Shown here: piece by piece, positions 26,450 through 36,173 of the stretch | How positions within the stretch are numbered: position 1 is the stretch's first letter | Layout: every line of letters starts with the position of its first letter | Assembly (NCBI GenBank): GCA_937880075.1 | Contig: CALFLM010000060.1 | Span: 62,001-126,000, forward strand | Direction: 5' to 3' | Source: an uncultured Romboutsia sp. | GTDB taxonomy: Bacteria; Bacillota; Clostridia; Peptostreptococcales; Peptostreptococcaceae | Length of the DNA: 64,000 nucleotides | Program-made: the position numbers and the translations under genes | Notes under the pieces: generated by a model | The model's input: the letters and a program-made list of their open reading frames with translations, nothing else | What the model was told of the DNA's origin: nothing | Database searches by the model: none

Positions 26450-27187
26450 ATGATAGACATAAAAAAATATTTAACAACAATAGGTATACTAGTAGCAATA
26501 CTTATTTTAGGTACTATTATTGTAAATATATTTATATCTAGCTTAACTCATATATTTGGATTATTAATTAATATTTTAGTATTATCTATAATAATTATTA
26601 TAATTTTTTCAACAATAGTTACTTACAATATAATTAATGATAAAAAGCTTAGTTCTAGTTTAATGAAAATTAACTTAAAAATTTCAAAGTTACTATTTAA
26701 TCCAGTTATTTTTATAGCTTCATATATAGGTATACCTAAAAATGAAATAAGAAAAATATTTGTAAAATTAAATAATAGCTATATATATAGCAATGAATAT
26801 AATTTTAATTCTGAAGATATATTAATACTTATACCTCATTGTGTACAAAAAAATAGTTGCAAATTAAAAGTAACTAATAAAATAGAAAATTGTGCAAAAT
26901 GTGGATTATGCAATGTAAGTGATTTAGTTAAACTAAAAGAAAAAACAGGAATAAACATATTCATAGCTACAGGTGGAACATTAGCTAGAAAAATAATTAT
27001 AGAAAATAAGCCTAAAGCTGTTATAGCAGTAGCTTGTGAGAGAGATTTAACATCTGGTATTCAAGATATGAAACATATACCAGTGTTAGGTGTATTTAAT
27101 AAAAGACCAAATGGCCCGTGTATAGATACTTTAATAGATATACATGAAGTTGAAAGGGCAATAAGTTTTTTAACTAATAAAAAATAA
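26450..27187 (+). CDS. DUF116 membrane protein with cysteine cluster
   Basis: A 245-residue protein of unknown function. Two membrane helices lie at the N-terminus (about 9-32 and 36-60), then a DUF116 domain with seven cysteines arranged as CVQKNSCKLK...CAKCGLC and C-E-R-D, which looks like a metal or iron-sulfur site, and the motif ATGGTLARKIIIENKPKAV. DUF116 genes commonly lie beside fmt and def in clostridia. What the cluster does is not established; redox or metal binding is only an inference. Confidence 0.85.
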   Translation: MIDIKKYLTTIGILVAILILGTIIVNIFISSLTHIFGLLINILVLSIIIIIIFSTIVTYNIINDKKLSSSLMKINLKISKLLFNPVIFIASYIGIPKNEIRKIFVKLNNSYIYSNEYNFNSEDILILIPHCVQKNSCKLKVTNKIENCAKCGLCNVSDLVKLKEKTGINIFIATGGTLARKIIIENKPKAVIAVACERDLTSGIQDMKHIPVLGVFNKRPNGPCIDTLIDIHEVERAISFLTNKK

Positions 27188-27209
27188 GTGTTAAGGGAGA
27201 GTGTTTTTA

Positions 27210-27920
27210 ATGCCATATTATGGTTACGGTGGTTATGGATACTATGGATTTGACCCTACTTTTATAATATTAGTTCCAGCTATACTTTTTACTATATATG
27301 CTCAGTTTAAAGTAAGTTCTACAACTAGTAGATTTTTAAGAGTCAATACTCAAAGAGGGTTTACAGGAGAGCAAGTTGCAAGAAGAATATTAGAATCAAA
27401 TGGACTATATGATGTTAGGGTTGAAATGGTAAGAGGTAATTTAAGTGACCATTATGACCCAAGAAGTAAAATAGTAAGATTATCACAAGATATATACTAT
27501 GGAACATCAGTAACATCAGTAGCTGTTGCAGCTCATGAATGTGGTCATGCAATTCAACATGCTAAAGGATATATGCCTTTAAATTTAAGAAGTAGCTTAG
27601 TTCCAGTAGTAAATTTTGCATCAAATATATCATGGCTTTTAATCGCGTTAGGATTTATTATGAGGGGTCCATTTTTAGAAATTGGTATACTTTTATTTTC
27701 TGCATCAGTTTTATTTCAAATAATAACTTTACCTGTTGAGTTTAATGCATCTAATAGAGCATTAGTTCAACTTGGAAATTTGGGTATTGTAGAAGGTAAA
27801 GAGTTAAACCAAAGTAGAAAAGTACTTACAGCAGCAGCATTAACGTATGTTGCAGCAGCATTAACATCAGTACTTCAATTACTTAGATTAGTAGCAATAT
27901 CTAATAGAGATAATGATTAA
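27210..27920 (+). CDS. membrane zinc metallopeptidase (neutral zinc peptidase 2, YugP-like)
   Basis: A 236-residue membrane protein with the zinc motif AAHECGHAIQH (HExxH) near residue 111, an aromatic Gly/Tyr-rich N-terminus (YYGYGGYGYYGF), and about four membrane helices. It matches the Zn-peptidase 2 family; substrates are unknown. The ATG at 27210 has AAGGGAGAG at a good distance; GTG 27201 would sit on the ribosome site. It closes the priA-def-fmt stretch and is followed by a terminator. Confidence 0.88.
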   Translation: MPYYGYGGYGYYGFDPTFIILVPAILFTIYAQFKVSSTTSRFLRVNTQRGFTGEQVARRILESNGLYDVRVEMVRGNLSDHYDPRSKIVRLSQDIYYGTSVTSVAVAAHECGHAIQHAKGYMPLNLRSSLVPVVNFASNISWLLIALGFIMRGPFLEIGILLFSASVLFQIITLPVEFNASNRALVQLGNLGIVEGKELNQSRKVLTAAALTYVAAALTSVLQLLRLVAISNRDND

Positions 27921-27929
27921 ATGGAGATT

Positions 27930-27953
27930 GTCCTAGAGTTTCTAGGACTTTTT
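27930..27953 (+). terminator. intrinsic terminator of the metallopeptidase gene
   Basis: GTCCTAGA / TCTAGGAC stem with a short loop and TTTTT. Confidence 0.85.
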
Positions 27954-27979
27954 CTGTGTAAAATATAAGGAGACAACGT

Positions 27980-29308
27980 ATGAAGGCAAGAGAGATAGCA
28001 TTTAAGATTCTTTGTGACATAGAAGAGAATAACAATTATTCTAACATAGCAATAAATAAACATTTTAAAAATTTAAAAATATCAAATCAAGATAGAGGAC
28101 TAGCTACAGAGATTGTGTATGGTGTAGTTGAAAATAAATATTATTTAGACTATATTATAAATAAACTTTCAAAGATAAATACGCAAAAATTATCAATTTG
28201 TGTTAAAATATTGCTAAGGATGGGAATTTATCAGATTGCTTTTTTAAATAGTATTTCAGACTATGCGGCTGTAAATGAAACTGTTAATTTAGTTAAGAAA
28301 TATGATAAAAGATCTAGTGGATTTGTAAATGCAATACTTAGAAATATAATAAGAAATAAAGAAGAAATATTAAATGTAGATATAGAAAATGACGATATAA
28401 TGTATCTATCTACTAAATATTCATACAACCCTTGGATGATAAAAAACTTTATTAATAGCTTTGGAAAAGATTTTACAGAAGATTTAATAGAATCTAACAA
28501 TGAAAAGCCAAGTATATATTTAAGAACTAATACACTAAAGATTACTAGAGATGAACTTATAGAAAAGTTAAAAGAAAGTGGCTTAAAAGCTTATAAAGTG
28601 TCTATTATAGATGAAGCCATAAGAGTTGAAAATCTTAAGGATATAGAAAATAATGAATTGTTTAAAGAAGGATTATTTACTATACAAGATATAAGTTCTA
28701 TGATAGCATCAAAGGTATTAAATCCAAAAGAGCATTCAAATGCATTAGATATATGTAGTGCTCCAGGAGGAAAAACTACTCATATAGCAACACTTATGAA
28801 AAATACTGGTAAGGTTATTTCTAGAGATGTATTTGATCATAAGTTAAATCTTATAAATAATACAGTAAATAGATTAGGGCTTACTAATGTAGAAGTTCAA
28901 AAATTTGATGCATCTATTTTAGATGAAAATAGTGTAGATAAATTTGATTATGTTCTAGCTGATGTTCCTTGCTCAGGTCTAGGCATAATAAGAAGGAAGC
29001 CAGAAATAAAATATAAATTAAAAAGTGAAATAAAAGATTTACCAGTTTTACAAAGTAATATTTTAGAAAATGCATCTAAGTATGTTAAAGTAGGTGGAAG
29101 TCTTTTATACAGTACATGTACTATATTAGATGATGAAAATATAGAAGTAATAAATAATTTCTTAAAGGAAAATGATAACTTTGAATTAGTACCTATTAAT
29201 GAAGTAAATGTAGATTTAGATAACCAAGAAAAAGGATATTTGAAAATATATCCAAATATTCATGGTATGGATGGTTTCTTTATAGCAAAATTAAAAAGAG
29301 TAAGGTAG
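27980..29308 (+). CDS. rsmB: RsmB, 16S rRNA m5C967 methyltransferase
   Basis: A 442-residue methyltransferase. The N-terminal NusB-like domain (about 1-130) is followed by the Rossmann domain, with SAM-binding CSAPGGKTTHIATL, the motif IV Cys in ADVPCSG and the motif VI Cys in YSTCTI. It methylates C967 of 16S rRNA. TAAGGAGA upstream. rlmN follows after seven bases, then prpC and prkC, as in Bacillus. Confidence 0.95.
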   Translation: MKAREIAFKILCDIEENNNYSNIAINKHFKNLKISNQDRGLATEIVYGVVENKYYLDYIINKLSKINTQKLSICVKILLRMGIYQIAFLNSISDYAAVNETVNLVKKYDKRSSGFVNAILRNIIRNKEEILNVDIENDDIMYLSTKYSYNPWMIKNFINSFGKDFTEDLIESNNEKPSIYLRTNTLKITRDELIEKLKESGLKAYKVSIIDEAIRVENLKDIENNELFKEGLFTIQDISSMIASKVLNPKEHSNALDICSAPGGKTTHIATLMKNTGKVISRDVFDHKLNLINNTVNRLGLTNVEVQKFDASILDENSVDKFDYVLADVPCSGLGIIRRKPEIKYKLKSEIKDLPVLQSNILENASKYVKVGGSLLYSTCTILDDENIEVINNFLKENDNFELVPINEVNVDLDNQEKGYLKIYPNIHGMDGFFIAKLKRVR

Positions 29309-29315
29309 TGATAGT

Positions 29316-30347
29316 ATGAGTAAAAATAAAGTAGCATTAAAAAACTTTACAGAAGAAGAATTAAAAGAATTTGTAAAATCTATAGGAGAACCGGCATTTA
29401 GAGGATCTCAAATATATTCATGGATATACAAAGGAGTAAAGACTTTTGATGATATGAAAAATATACCAAAGTCTTTGAGAGAGAAGCTTGAAGAAGTTTC
29501 TTTTATTGGAAATTTAAAAATAGAATTAAGTTTAAAATCTAAGATAGATAAAACTAGAAAATATTTATTTGAATTAAATGATGGTAATATAATAGAATCT
29601 GTAATGATGGATTATGAAGATAGAATTACAGTTTGTATATCAAATCAAGTTGGATGCAGAATGGGATGTAGATTTTGTGCATCTACATTAGAAGGATTGG
29701 TAAGAAATTTAGAGCCATGGGAAATTATAGATCAAATACTTAAGATACAAGAAGATATAGGAAAGAGAGTTTCAAATTTAGTGTTAATGGGAAGTGGAGA
29801 ACCATTAGATAATTTTGAAAATACTAAAAAATTCTTAAAAATTGTTAATGATAAAAATGGTTTAAATATAGGTTATAGACACATAACATTATCTACATGT
29901 GGAATAGCTCCTAAGATGAGAGAATTAGCTGATTTAGAAATTCCTATTAACTTAGCATTATCTCTTCATTCTCCATATGATGAAAAAAGAAAAGAGATAA
30001 TGCCGATAGCAAATGCTTATACAATAAAAGATATATTAGATGCATGTAAATACTATATTAAAAAAACAAATAGGAGGGTCACTATAGAATACTCTTTAAT
30101 AAAAGGTGTGAATGACTCTGAAAAAGAAGCAAAAGAACTTATAAGATTATTAAAAGGGATGTTATGTCATGTAAATCTGATTCCTGTTAATAATGTTGAA
30201 GAAAGAGACTTTAAAAGACCAGATAAATCTCATATATACAGATTTAGAGATATATTAGAAAAAAATAATATACCAGCTACAGTTAGAATATCTATGGGTT
30301 CAGATATAGGTGGAGCTTGTGGACAATTGAGAAGAAAACATAAGTAG
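29316..30347 (+). CDS. rlmN: RlmN, 23S rRNA A2503 / tRNA A37 C2-methyltransferase
   Basis: Radical SAM methyltransferase of 343 residues. The iron-sulfur cysteines are C114, C118 and C121 (CRMGCRFC), and the C-terminal GACGQL carries the cysteine that forms the methylated-adenine intermediate. It makes m2A in 23S rRNA and some tRNAs. It sits between rsmB and the phosphatase gene. Confidence 0.96.
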   Translation: MSKNKVALKNFTEEELKEFVKSIGEPAFRGSQIYSWIYKGVKTFDDMKNIPKSLREKLEEVSFIGNLKIELSLKSKIDKTRKYLFELNDGNIIESVMMDYEDRITVCISNQVGCRMGCRFCASTLEGLVRNLEPWEIIDQILKIQEDIGKRVSNLVLMGSGEPLDNFENTKKFLKIVNDKNGLNIGYRHITLSTCGIAPKMRELADLEIPINLALSLHSPYDEKRKEIMPIANAYTIKDILDACKYYIKKTNRRVTIEYSLIKGVNDSEKEAKELIRLLKGMLCHVNLIPVNNVEERDFKRPDKSHIYRFRDILEKNNIPATVRISMGSDIGGACGQLRRKHK

Positions 30348-30365
30348 CTTTAAGGGGGTATTTTT

Positions 30366-31115
30366 GTGATTTATAACTGTGCATCCCATATAGGTAAAGT
30401 TAGAAAAAATAACGAAGACTACTGTAAGGGTGAAATAATAAACACAGATTTTGGACATATTGGAATATTTGCATTAGCTGATGGAATGGGTGGACATAAC
30501 AAAGGTGAAGTAGCAAGTAAACTAGCAGTAGAAAATATAGTTGGGTTTTTAAAAGAAAATTTACTACAAAGTAGTAATATAAAGATTGATTATATTGATG
30601 ACATTATTAAACAGGCCTATCATAATGTTAATCAAATAATTTATGAAAAATCTATAAGTGATTTAGCATTTGAAGGTATGGGAACTACTCTTGTAATAGC
30701 AATTATATATAAGAATAATCTATATATTGCTAACGTAGGAGATAGTAGATGTTATTTACTTAATGAAGATGGATTTAATAAAATAACAATAGATCATTCA
30801 GTTGTTGAAGAACTTATAAAAGCAAATATTATTACTGAAGAAGAAGCAAAAACTCATCCAAGGAGAAATCATATAACTAGAGCTATTGGAACAGATGAAA
30901 TGGTTATAGTAGATATATTTAAAAAACAAATAGATAAAGGTAACAAAATATTATTAGCCAGTGATGGATTAACTGGATTTGTAGATGATAATATTATAAA
31001 AGATATACTATTAAAAGATGATGATGTAAAGAGTTTAGTACAAGAATTGATAAACACTGCAAATGACGTTTCTGGAAGAGATAATATTTCAGTTATATTG
31101 ATAGAAGAGAAATAG
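30366..31115 (+). CDS. prpC: PP2C-type Ser/Thr phosphatase (PrpC/Stp)
   Basis: A 249-residue PP2C phosphatase with the metal-binding motifs RKNNED (near 14-19), DGMGGH (near 39-44), NVGDSRCYL and GRDNISVIL. It removes phosphates placed by PrkC. Start GTG, with AAGGGGG upstream. It lies 12 bases before prkC, the standard cognate pair. Confidence 0.95.
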   Translation: MIYNCASHIGKVRKNNEDYCKGEIINTDFGHIGIFALADGMGGHNKGEVASKLAVENIVGFLKENLLQSSNIKIDYIDDIIKQAYHNVNQIIYEKSISDLAFEGMGTTLVIAIIYKNNLYIANVGDSRCYLLNEDGFNKITIDHSVVEELIKANIITEEEAKTHPRRNHITRAIGTDEMVIVDIFKKQIDKGNKILLASDGLTGFVDDNIIKDILLKDDDVKSLVQELINTANDVSGRDNISVILIEEK

Positions 31116-31127
31116 GACGGTGATAAA

Positions 31128-32996
31128 GTGGGAGAGACTATTTTAGGAAACAGATATGAAATCATCAAAAAAATTGGTGATGGAGGTATGGCTTTTGTAT
31201 ATAAAGCTAAAGATATTTTATTAAATAGAATAGTTGCAGTTAAAGTATTAAGACCAGAATTTGTAGATGATGATGAATTTTTAGGTAAATTTAAAAGAGA
31301 AGCAGAGGCAGTTGCAAGCCTTTCACATCCTAATATAGTAAATGTATATGATGTAGGGGAAGATGGAAAAGTTCATTACATAGTAATGGAATACGTTGAC
31401 GGGCAAAACTTAAAAGAAATAATAAAAAATGAAGGAACGTTAGATGAATATACTTCCCTTGATATAACAAAGCAAATAGCTAAGGCCCTTAGCGCTGCTC
31501 ACAAAAATGGTATAATTCATCGAGATATAAAGCCACATAATATACTTATATCTAATGAAGGCAGAGTTGTTAAAGTTGCTGATTTTGGTATAGCAAAAGC
31601 TGTTTCAAATTCAACTATGACTAATATTGGAAGTATAATAGGTTCTGTACATTATTTTTCACCAGAACAAGCAAAGGGTAAGTTTGTAACTAATAATGCA
31701 GATCTTTATTCTCTAGGAATAGTTTTATATGAAATGATAATAGGAAAAGTTCCTTTTAGAGGAGATAGTCCTATATCTATAGCACTACAACATATAAATG
31801 ATGAAATTGAATTTACTTCAGAAGAACAGGTAAACATACCTCAAAGTGTTAGAACCATAATTAAGAAATTAACTGAAAAATCTAGTGTTGATAGATATCA
31901 AAGCGCTGAGGAAGTTATAGAAGATATAGAGTATATAGAAAAGAATATAGATTTAGATTTTATAAAAGAGTATGATAACTACGTCACAAAAAATATAGAC
32001 ATGAGAGAGCTAAATAAACAGATAGATATAGAAAAAGATATATATGACGAAGACGTAGATTATGATGAAGATTATGACGAAGAATATGATGATGAATATT
32101 ATGATGATGAATATGAAGAAGAAAAACCTAAATTTAAAAAGAATAAAAAAAATAAAAAAAATAAAAAATCACCGAATAAGAGTAGAAAAAGATTAAAGAT
32201 AGCTTTAGCTGTATTAATTTTAATTTTATCTACTCAGGTATTTATATTTGCTAAATTCTTTTTAGGTGGCTTTGGTAATAATGAAGGTCAGATAACTGCA
32301 CCAGACTTATACAATTTGACATTAGATGAAGCGCAAAAAAGCCTTGATAAATTAAATCTAAATATAAGAGTTGATATAGAAGATGAGTATAGCAATGAAG
32401 TTGAGAAAGGGAAAATAATATCTCAACAACCTATGTCAGGTTATGCTCTTCAAGATGGTGATACAGTAACTTTAGTATTAAGTAAAGGTCCTATGAAAGG
32501 CAATATACCTAATGTAGTAGGTCTTACTTTAGGAGAAGCAGGAAATCTTCTAAAAGAAAATAAATTATCTTTAGGTAATATAAAGTATGAGTATAGCGAT
32601 ACATATAATAATGGAATCGTTATATCTCAAGATCCTAAGTCAGGCAGTGAAAATAACCAGGAGTGGGGATCTGTAAATGTAGTTGTTAGTAAAGGTCAAA
32701 AAGAAGAAATAAAACTTCCAGAAAAAGATGATGATGAAGAGGATAAAAAAGAAGATGAACAAGTGAAACCTCCGGCTACAACAACTCCTAAGCCAGATAA
32801 CTCTAATAATGGAAATAGTAGTGGAAATAATGGTAATGGTAGCGGAAATCACAATGGTGGTAATAATGGAGGTAATATTAATAATCAACCACAAAATCCA
32901 AATACCGATCAACCAGAACAAGGAGGTAGTGCCCAAGATACAAATCCTGATCCAGAGCCTCCACAAACTGAAGAACCTCAATCAGAGGAGCATTAA
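31128..32996 (+). CDS. prkC: PrkC, PASTA-domain Ser/Thr kinase
   Basis: A 622-residue membrane kinase that senses muropeptides and cell-wall state and in Bacillus helps trigger spore germination. Kinase domain about 1-270: glycine loop GDGGMAF, K39, catalytic HRDIKPHN (D133), DFG (151-155). Then comes a striking acidic stretch (DYDEDYDEEYDDEYYDDEYEEE-like, about 305-330), a Lys/Asn-rich run, and a membrane segment about 360-378. Outside are two PASTA domains (about 386-455 and 457-525), one fewer than in Bacillus PrkC. The tail is Asn/Gly-rich then Pro/Glu-rich. Start GTG after GGACGG. A terminator follows. Confidence 0.95.
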   Translation: MGETILGNRYEIIKKIGDGGMAFVYKAKDILLNRIVAVKVLRPEFVDDDEFLGKFKREAEAVASLSHPNIVNVYDVGEDGKVHYIVMEYVDGQNLKEIIKNEGTLDEYTSLDITKQIAKALSAAHKNGIIHRDIKPHNILISNEGRVVKVADFGIAKAVSNSTMTNIGSIIGSVHYFSPEQAKGKFVTNNADLYSLGIVLYEMIIGKVPFRGDSPISIALQHINDEIEFTSEEQVNIPQSVRTIIKKLTEKSSVDRYQSAEEVIEDIEYIEKNIDLDFIKEYDNYVTKNIDMRELNKQIDIEKDIYDEDVDYDEDYDEEYDDEYYDDEYEEEKPKFKKNKKNKKNKKSPNKSRKRLKIALAVLILILSTQVFIFAKFFLGGFGNNEGQITAPDLYNLTLDEAQKSLDKLNLNIRVDIEDEYSNEVEKGKIISQQPMSGYALQDGDTVTLVLSKGPMKGNIPNVVGLTLGEAGNLLKENKLSLGNIKYEYSDTYNNGIVISQDPKSGSENNQEWGSVNVVVSKGQKEEIKLPEKDDDEEDKKEDEQVKPPATTTPKPDNSNNGNSSGNNGNGSGNHNGGNNGGNINNQPQNPNTDQPEQGGSAQDTNPDPEPPQTEEPQSEEH

Positions 32997-33000
32997 TTAA

Positions 33001-33040
33001 AAATAGTAAAATCTAAATGTTTAGGTTTTACTATTTTTTT
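33001..33040 (+). terminator. intrinsic terminator of prkC
   Basis: AATAGTAAAATCTAAA / TTTAGGTTTTACTATT stem followed by a run of T. Confidence 0.9.
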
Positions 33041-33239
33041 ATTTAAAATGCTGAACTAAAAGTTATATTTAAGGATAATATATTATGAGTAATAGAACTT
33101 ATAATTAAATTTTATATAAAAAAGTTTAATTTTAATATGAATTGTAACTAAATTTATAGAAATTTTAAAAAGTTATTAGGATATTGTTTAAAAATAGGAT
33201 AAAATAGTTATATTATTTAAAATTTTAAGGAGGCAATTA

Positions 33240-34124
33240 ATGATAAATGGAAAAATTATAAAAGGAATAGGGGGATTTTACTACGTAGATACAGAAAAGG
33301 GGCTTTATGAATGTAGAGCTAGAGGTATCTTTAGAAAAAATAAAATAACGCCTTTAGTTGGAGATATAGTTAGTATAAGTGTAGTTGATGAAGAAAATAA
33401 AAAAGGTGTTGTAGAGGAAATTGAAAAAAGAGATACATGCCTTGTAAGACCGCCAATAGCAAATGTAGATAAGGCTTTAATAGTATTTGCTATAAAAAAT
33501 CCATCACCAAACTTATCACTATTAGATAGATTTATAGTTTTAGCAGAAAAAGAAAACCTTGAAATAGTAATAGTGTTTACTAAAGTTGACTTAGATACTG
33601 ATGGTGAACTTTTAGATGAATTAAAAAATATATACAAAGTAAGTGGATATAAGGTAATACCTGTTAGTAACAAACTTAAATTAAATATAGATCAAATAAA
33701 AGAAGAGCTAAAAGAAAATACCGTTGTTTTTGCTGGACCATCTGGCGTAGGAAAATCTAGCTTATTAAATGAAATAGATAAAAATTTTGAATTAAAAACT
33801 GGAGAAGTTAGTGATAAAATAAAACGAGGTAAGCACACTACTCGTCATGCAGAACTTTTAAAACTAGAGTGTGGAGGAATGGTTGCAGATACTCCTGGAT
33901 TTAGTTCGCTTACACTTGATGATATAGAGGAAAGTGAATTAAAAGAATATTTTATAGAGTTTGATAAATATGATGATTGTAGATTTGGCTCTAGATGTAT
34001 TCATGAAAATGAACCAAGTTGTGCAGTAAAAGAAGCAGTAGAAAATGGGGCTATATCTAAAAAAAGATATGAAAGCTACATTCAATTGCTAAACGAAATA
34101 AGATCAGGGAAAAGGAGATATTAA
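33240..34124 (+). CDS. rsgA: RsgA, ribosome small-subunit biogenesis GTPase
   Basis: A 294-residue circularly permuted GTPase. Order: OB fold (about 1-65), G domain with the G4-like TKVD before G1 (GPSGVGKSSLLN) and G3 (DTPGF), and a C-terminal zinc domain with Cys-His ligands in CRFGSRCIHENEPSCAV. It releases the late 30S assembly intermediate. TAAGGAGG upstream. First gene of rsgA-rpe-thiN; rpe starts one base after its stop. Confidence 0.95.
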   Translation: MINGKIIKGIGGFYYVDTEKGLYECRARGIFRKNKITPLVGDIVSISVVDEENKKGVVEEIEKRDTCLVRPPIANVDKALIVFAIKNPSPNLSLLDRFIVLAEKENLEIVIVFTKVDLDTDGELLDELKNIYKVSGYKVIPVSNKLKLNIDQIKEELKENTVVFAGPSGVGKSSLLNEIDKNFELKTGEVSDKIKRGKHTTRHAELLKLECGGMVADTPGFSSLTLDDIEESELKEYFIEFDKYDDCRFGSRCIHENEPSCAVKEAVENGAISKKRYESYIQLLNEIRSGKRRY

Positions 34125-34125
34125 A

Positions 34126-34788
34126 ATGATTAAATTAGCACCATCAATATTATCAGCAGACTTTGCAAGATTATTAGAAGATGTTAAAAAAGTAGAAAAT
34201 GCAGGATGTGAATATTTGCATATTGATGTTATGGATGGACATTTTGTTCCAAATATAACATTAGGGCCTAATGTAGTTAAGTCTTTAAGAAAAGATGTAA
34301 ATATGGTATTTGATGCTCATCTTATGATAGAAAATCCAGATCAATATATAAAAGAATTTGTTGATGCAGGTTGTGACATAATAGTAGTTCACCAAGAAGC
34401 TTGTAAACACTTACATAGAACTATACAAAATATAAAATCATATGGAATTAAGGCTGGAGTTTCATTAAATCCTGCTACTCCAATAGAAACTATAAAACAT
34501 ATAATAAGAGATGTTGATATGGTACTTATTATGACTGTAAACCCTGGTTTTGGAGGTCAATCATTTATAGAAAGTATGATACCTAAAATAGAAGAGTTAA
34601 AAAGATTTTTAGATAGTGAAGGTTTAAATGTAGATATACAAGTGGATGGTGGAATAAAACCTGACAATGTAGAGAAAGTGGTAAAAGCTGGGGCAAATGT
34701 AATAGTAGCTGGATCTGCTATATTTAATAGTGATGATATAAAAGCTACAGTAGATTTATTCAGAAAAAATGCATGTGCGGTGAAGTAG
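34126..34788 (+). CDS. rpe: ribulose-phosphate 3-epimerase
   Basis: Interconverts ribulose 5-phosphate and xylulose 5-phosphate in the pentose phosphate pathway. It is a 220-residue TIM barrel with APSILSADFARL, HIDVMDGHFVPNITLGP (metal ligands), VNPGFGGQ and VDGGI. It lies between rsgA and thiN, as in Bacillus. Confidence 0.96.
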   Translation: MIKLAPSILSADFARLLEDVKKVENAGCEYLHIDVMDGHFVPNITLGPNVVKSLRKDVNMVFDAHLMIENPDQYIKEFVDAGCDIIVVHQEACKHLHRTIQNIKSYGIKAGVSLNPATPIETIKHIIRDVDMVLIMTVNPGFGGQSFIESMIPKIEELKRFLDSEGLNVDIQVDGGIKPDNVEKVVKAGANVIVAGSAIFNSDDIKATVDLFRKNACAVK

Positions 34789-34792
34789 TTAT

Positions 34793-35434
34793 ATGAAAAT
34801 TTGTATTATATTAAATGGTGAAATTAAAGATTATGATTATATAAATAGCATAATAGTAACAGGTGGTTATGATTATATAATATGCTCAGATGGGGGCGCA
34901 AATCACGCTTATAATATGAATATAGTGCCAGATTATATACTAGGAGATTTGGATTCTGCAAATAAAAATATCATTGGGTACTATAAAAGTAAAAATGTTA
35001 AATTTGAAAAGTTTCCAACTAAAAAAGATGAAACAGATACAGAGTTATGCATAGAGCTTTCAGATAAATTAAAAGCTAAAGAGATACATTTGATAGGAGC
35101 TCTAGGAGGAAGGATAGATCATACTATTGCAAATGTAAATCTTCTTTATTATATAAGAAAAAGAGGTATTACACCTAAGATAATTTCTGAGAAAGAAGAA
35201 GTATATATAGCTATAGATGAAGAAATAACTATATATGGAGAAATAGGAGATACTATATCTATACTACCTATAAAAAATGATGCAAAGGGTGTAACTTTAA
35301 ATAATTTAGAATATCCTCTAGAAAATTACAATATGGAATTTTCTAGGCCATTAGGTATATCTAATGTGATGACTGATATTAATTGTAATATAAAAGTACA
35401 AGAAGGAAGTATAATTATAATAAAGAATATATAA
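34793..35434 (+). CDS. thiN: thiamine pyrophosphokinase
   Basis: Transfers pyrophosphate from ATP to thiamine. It has 213 residues: CSDGGANHAY, DYILGDLDS and the acidic KKDETDTELCIEL motif bind metal and nucleotide, and GALGGRIDHTIANV is the second signature. It follows rpe after four bases with only a weak ribosome site. A terminator follows. Confidence 0.94.
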   Translation: MKICIILNGEIKDYDYINSIIVTGGYDYIICSDGGANHAYNMNIVPDYILGDLDSANKNIIGYYKSKNVKFEKFPTKKDETDTELCIELSDKLKAKEIHLIGALGGRIDHTIANVNLLYYIRKRGITPKIISEKEEVYIAIDEEITIYGEIGDTISILPIKNDAKGVTLNNLEYPLENYNMEFSRPLGISNVMTDINCNIKVQEGSIIIIKNI

Positions 35435-35458
35435 AAGATGGCTGTTGCCATCTTTTTT
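35435..35458 (+). terminator. intrinsic terminator of rsgA-rpe-thiN
   Basis: AAGATGGC / GCCATCTT stem, TGTT loop, T run; begins right after the thiN stop. Confidence 0.9.
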
Positions 35459-35499
35459 GTGTATAAAAAAATTATATCATGAAAAATTTCGCAGATATA

Positions 35500-35526
35500 T
35501 AACTTAAGCGAAGCAAATTTTTTTAT
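35500..35526 (+). repeat. dispersed intergenic motif, copy 4
   Basis: AACTTAAGCGAAGCAAATTT followed by TTTT: nearly identical to the copy at 1051, with one G-to-A change in the core. Confidence 0.55.
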
Positions 35527-35607
35527 ATATAAATTATTGAAGAAATTAAACGAAGGATGTACACCATTTAGGTTGTATATTTATAAAGTAATAAATGGAG
35601 GTGTATT

Positions 35608-36147
35608 ATGGAAAATAAGATTGCAGTTATATATAAGTCTAAATATGGTGCTACAAAACGTTATGCAGGGTGGATAGCATTAAAGCTAGAGGCAGATTTA
35701 TATGAAGTATCAGATATAGTGAGAAAAGATTTAAATGACTATGACACTATAATTTATGGAGGTCCATTATATATTGGAAAAATAAAAGGGATAAAATTTA
35801 TAACAAATAATTATGAATATATAAAAGAGAAAAAGGTATATTTATTTATGGTAGGCATGAGAGAATTTGATGAGGACTATATAAATTCTACTTTAGAAAA
35901 TAATATACCTAAAGAAATTATTGATAATATAGAAACATTTTATTTTAGAGGAAAAATGAACTATCAAGAGTTAAGTCTTAAGGATAAAATCCTAATGACT
36001 GGACTCAGAGTAAGGATATCAAATAAGAAACAATCAGATAGATCTAATGATGATAAAATGATCTTAGAAACAATAGATAAGTCTATAGACTATATAGATA
36101 AAAAATCTGTAGATATATTATTAAATAATGTATTTAGCAATAGTTAA
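35608..36147 (+). CDS. flavodoxin-domain protein
   Basis: A 179-residue flavodoxin-like protein. The FMN phosphate loop is YKSKYGATKRYAGWIA at the N-terminus, and IIYGGPLYIGKIKG and FYFRGKMNY follow, as in the family that includes the HemG-type protoporphyrinogen oxidase. No heme genes are nearby, so an electron-transfer role is as likely; the specific function is not known. Site AATGGAGG. A single gene between two terminators. Confidence 0.8.
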   Translation: MENKIAVIYKSKYGATKRYAGWIALKLEADLYEVSDIVRKDLNDYDTIIYGGPLYIGKIKGIKFITNNYEYIKEKKVYLFMVGMREFDEDYINSTLENNIPKEIIDNIETFYFRGKMNYQELSLKDKILMTGLRVRISNKKQSDRSNDDKMILETIDKSIDYIDKKSVDILLNNVFSNS

Positions 36148-36173
36148 GATGTATATTTTACATCTTGTTTTTT
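36146..36173 (+). terminator. intrinsic terminator of the flavodoxin gene
   Basis: AAGATGTA / TACATCTT stem with a short loop, then GTTTTTT. Confidence 0.85.

Noticed and set aside
32640..32981. 113-codon - strand frame opposite the PrkC tail
   Set aside because: It mirrors the Asn/Gly repeat of prkC and is Ile/Thr/Phe-rich low complexity; not a credible gene.
32809..33000. 63-codon + strand frame in the PrkC tail
   Set aside because: Out-of-frame reading of the same repeat; no ribosome site.
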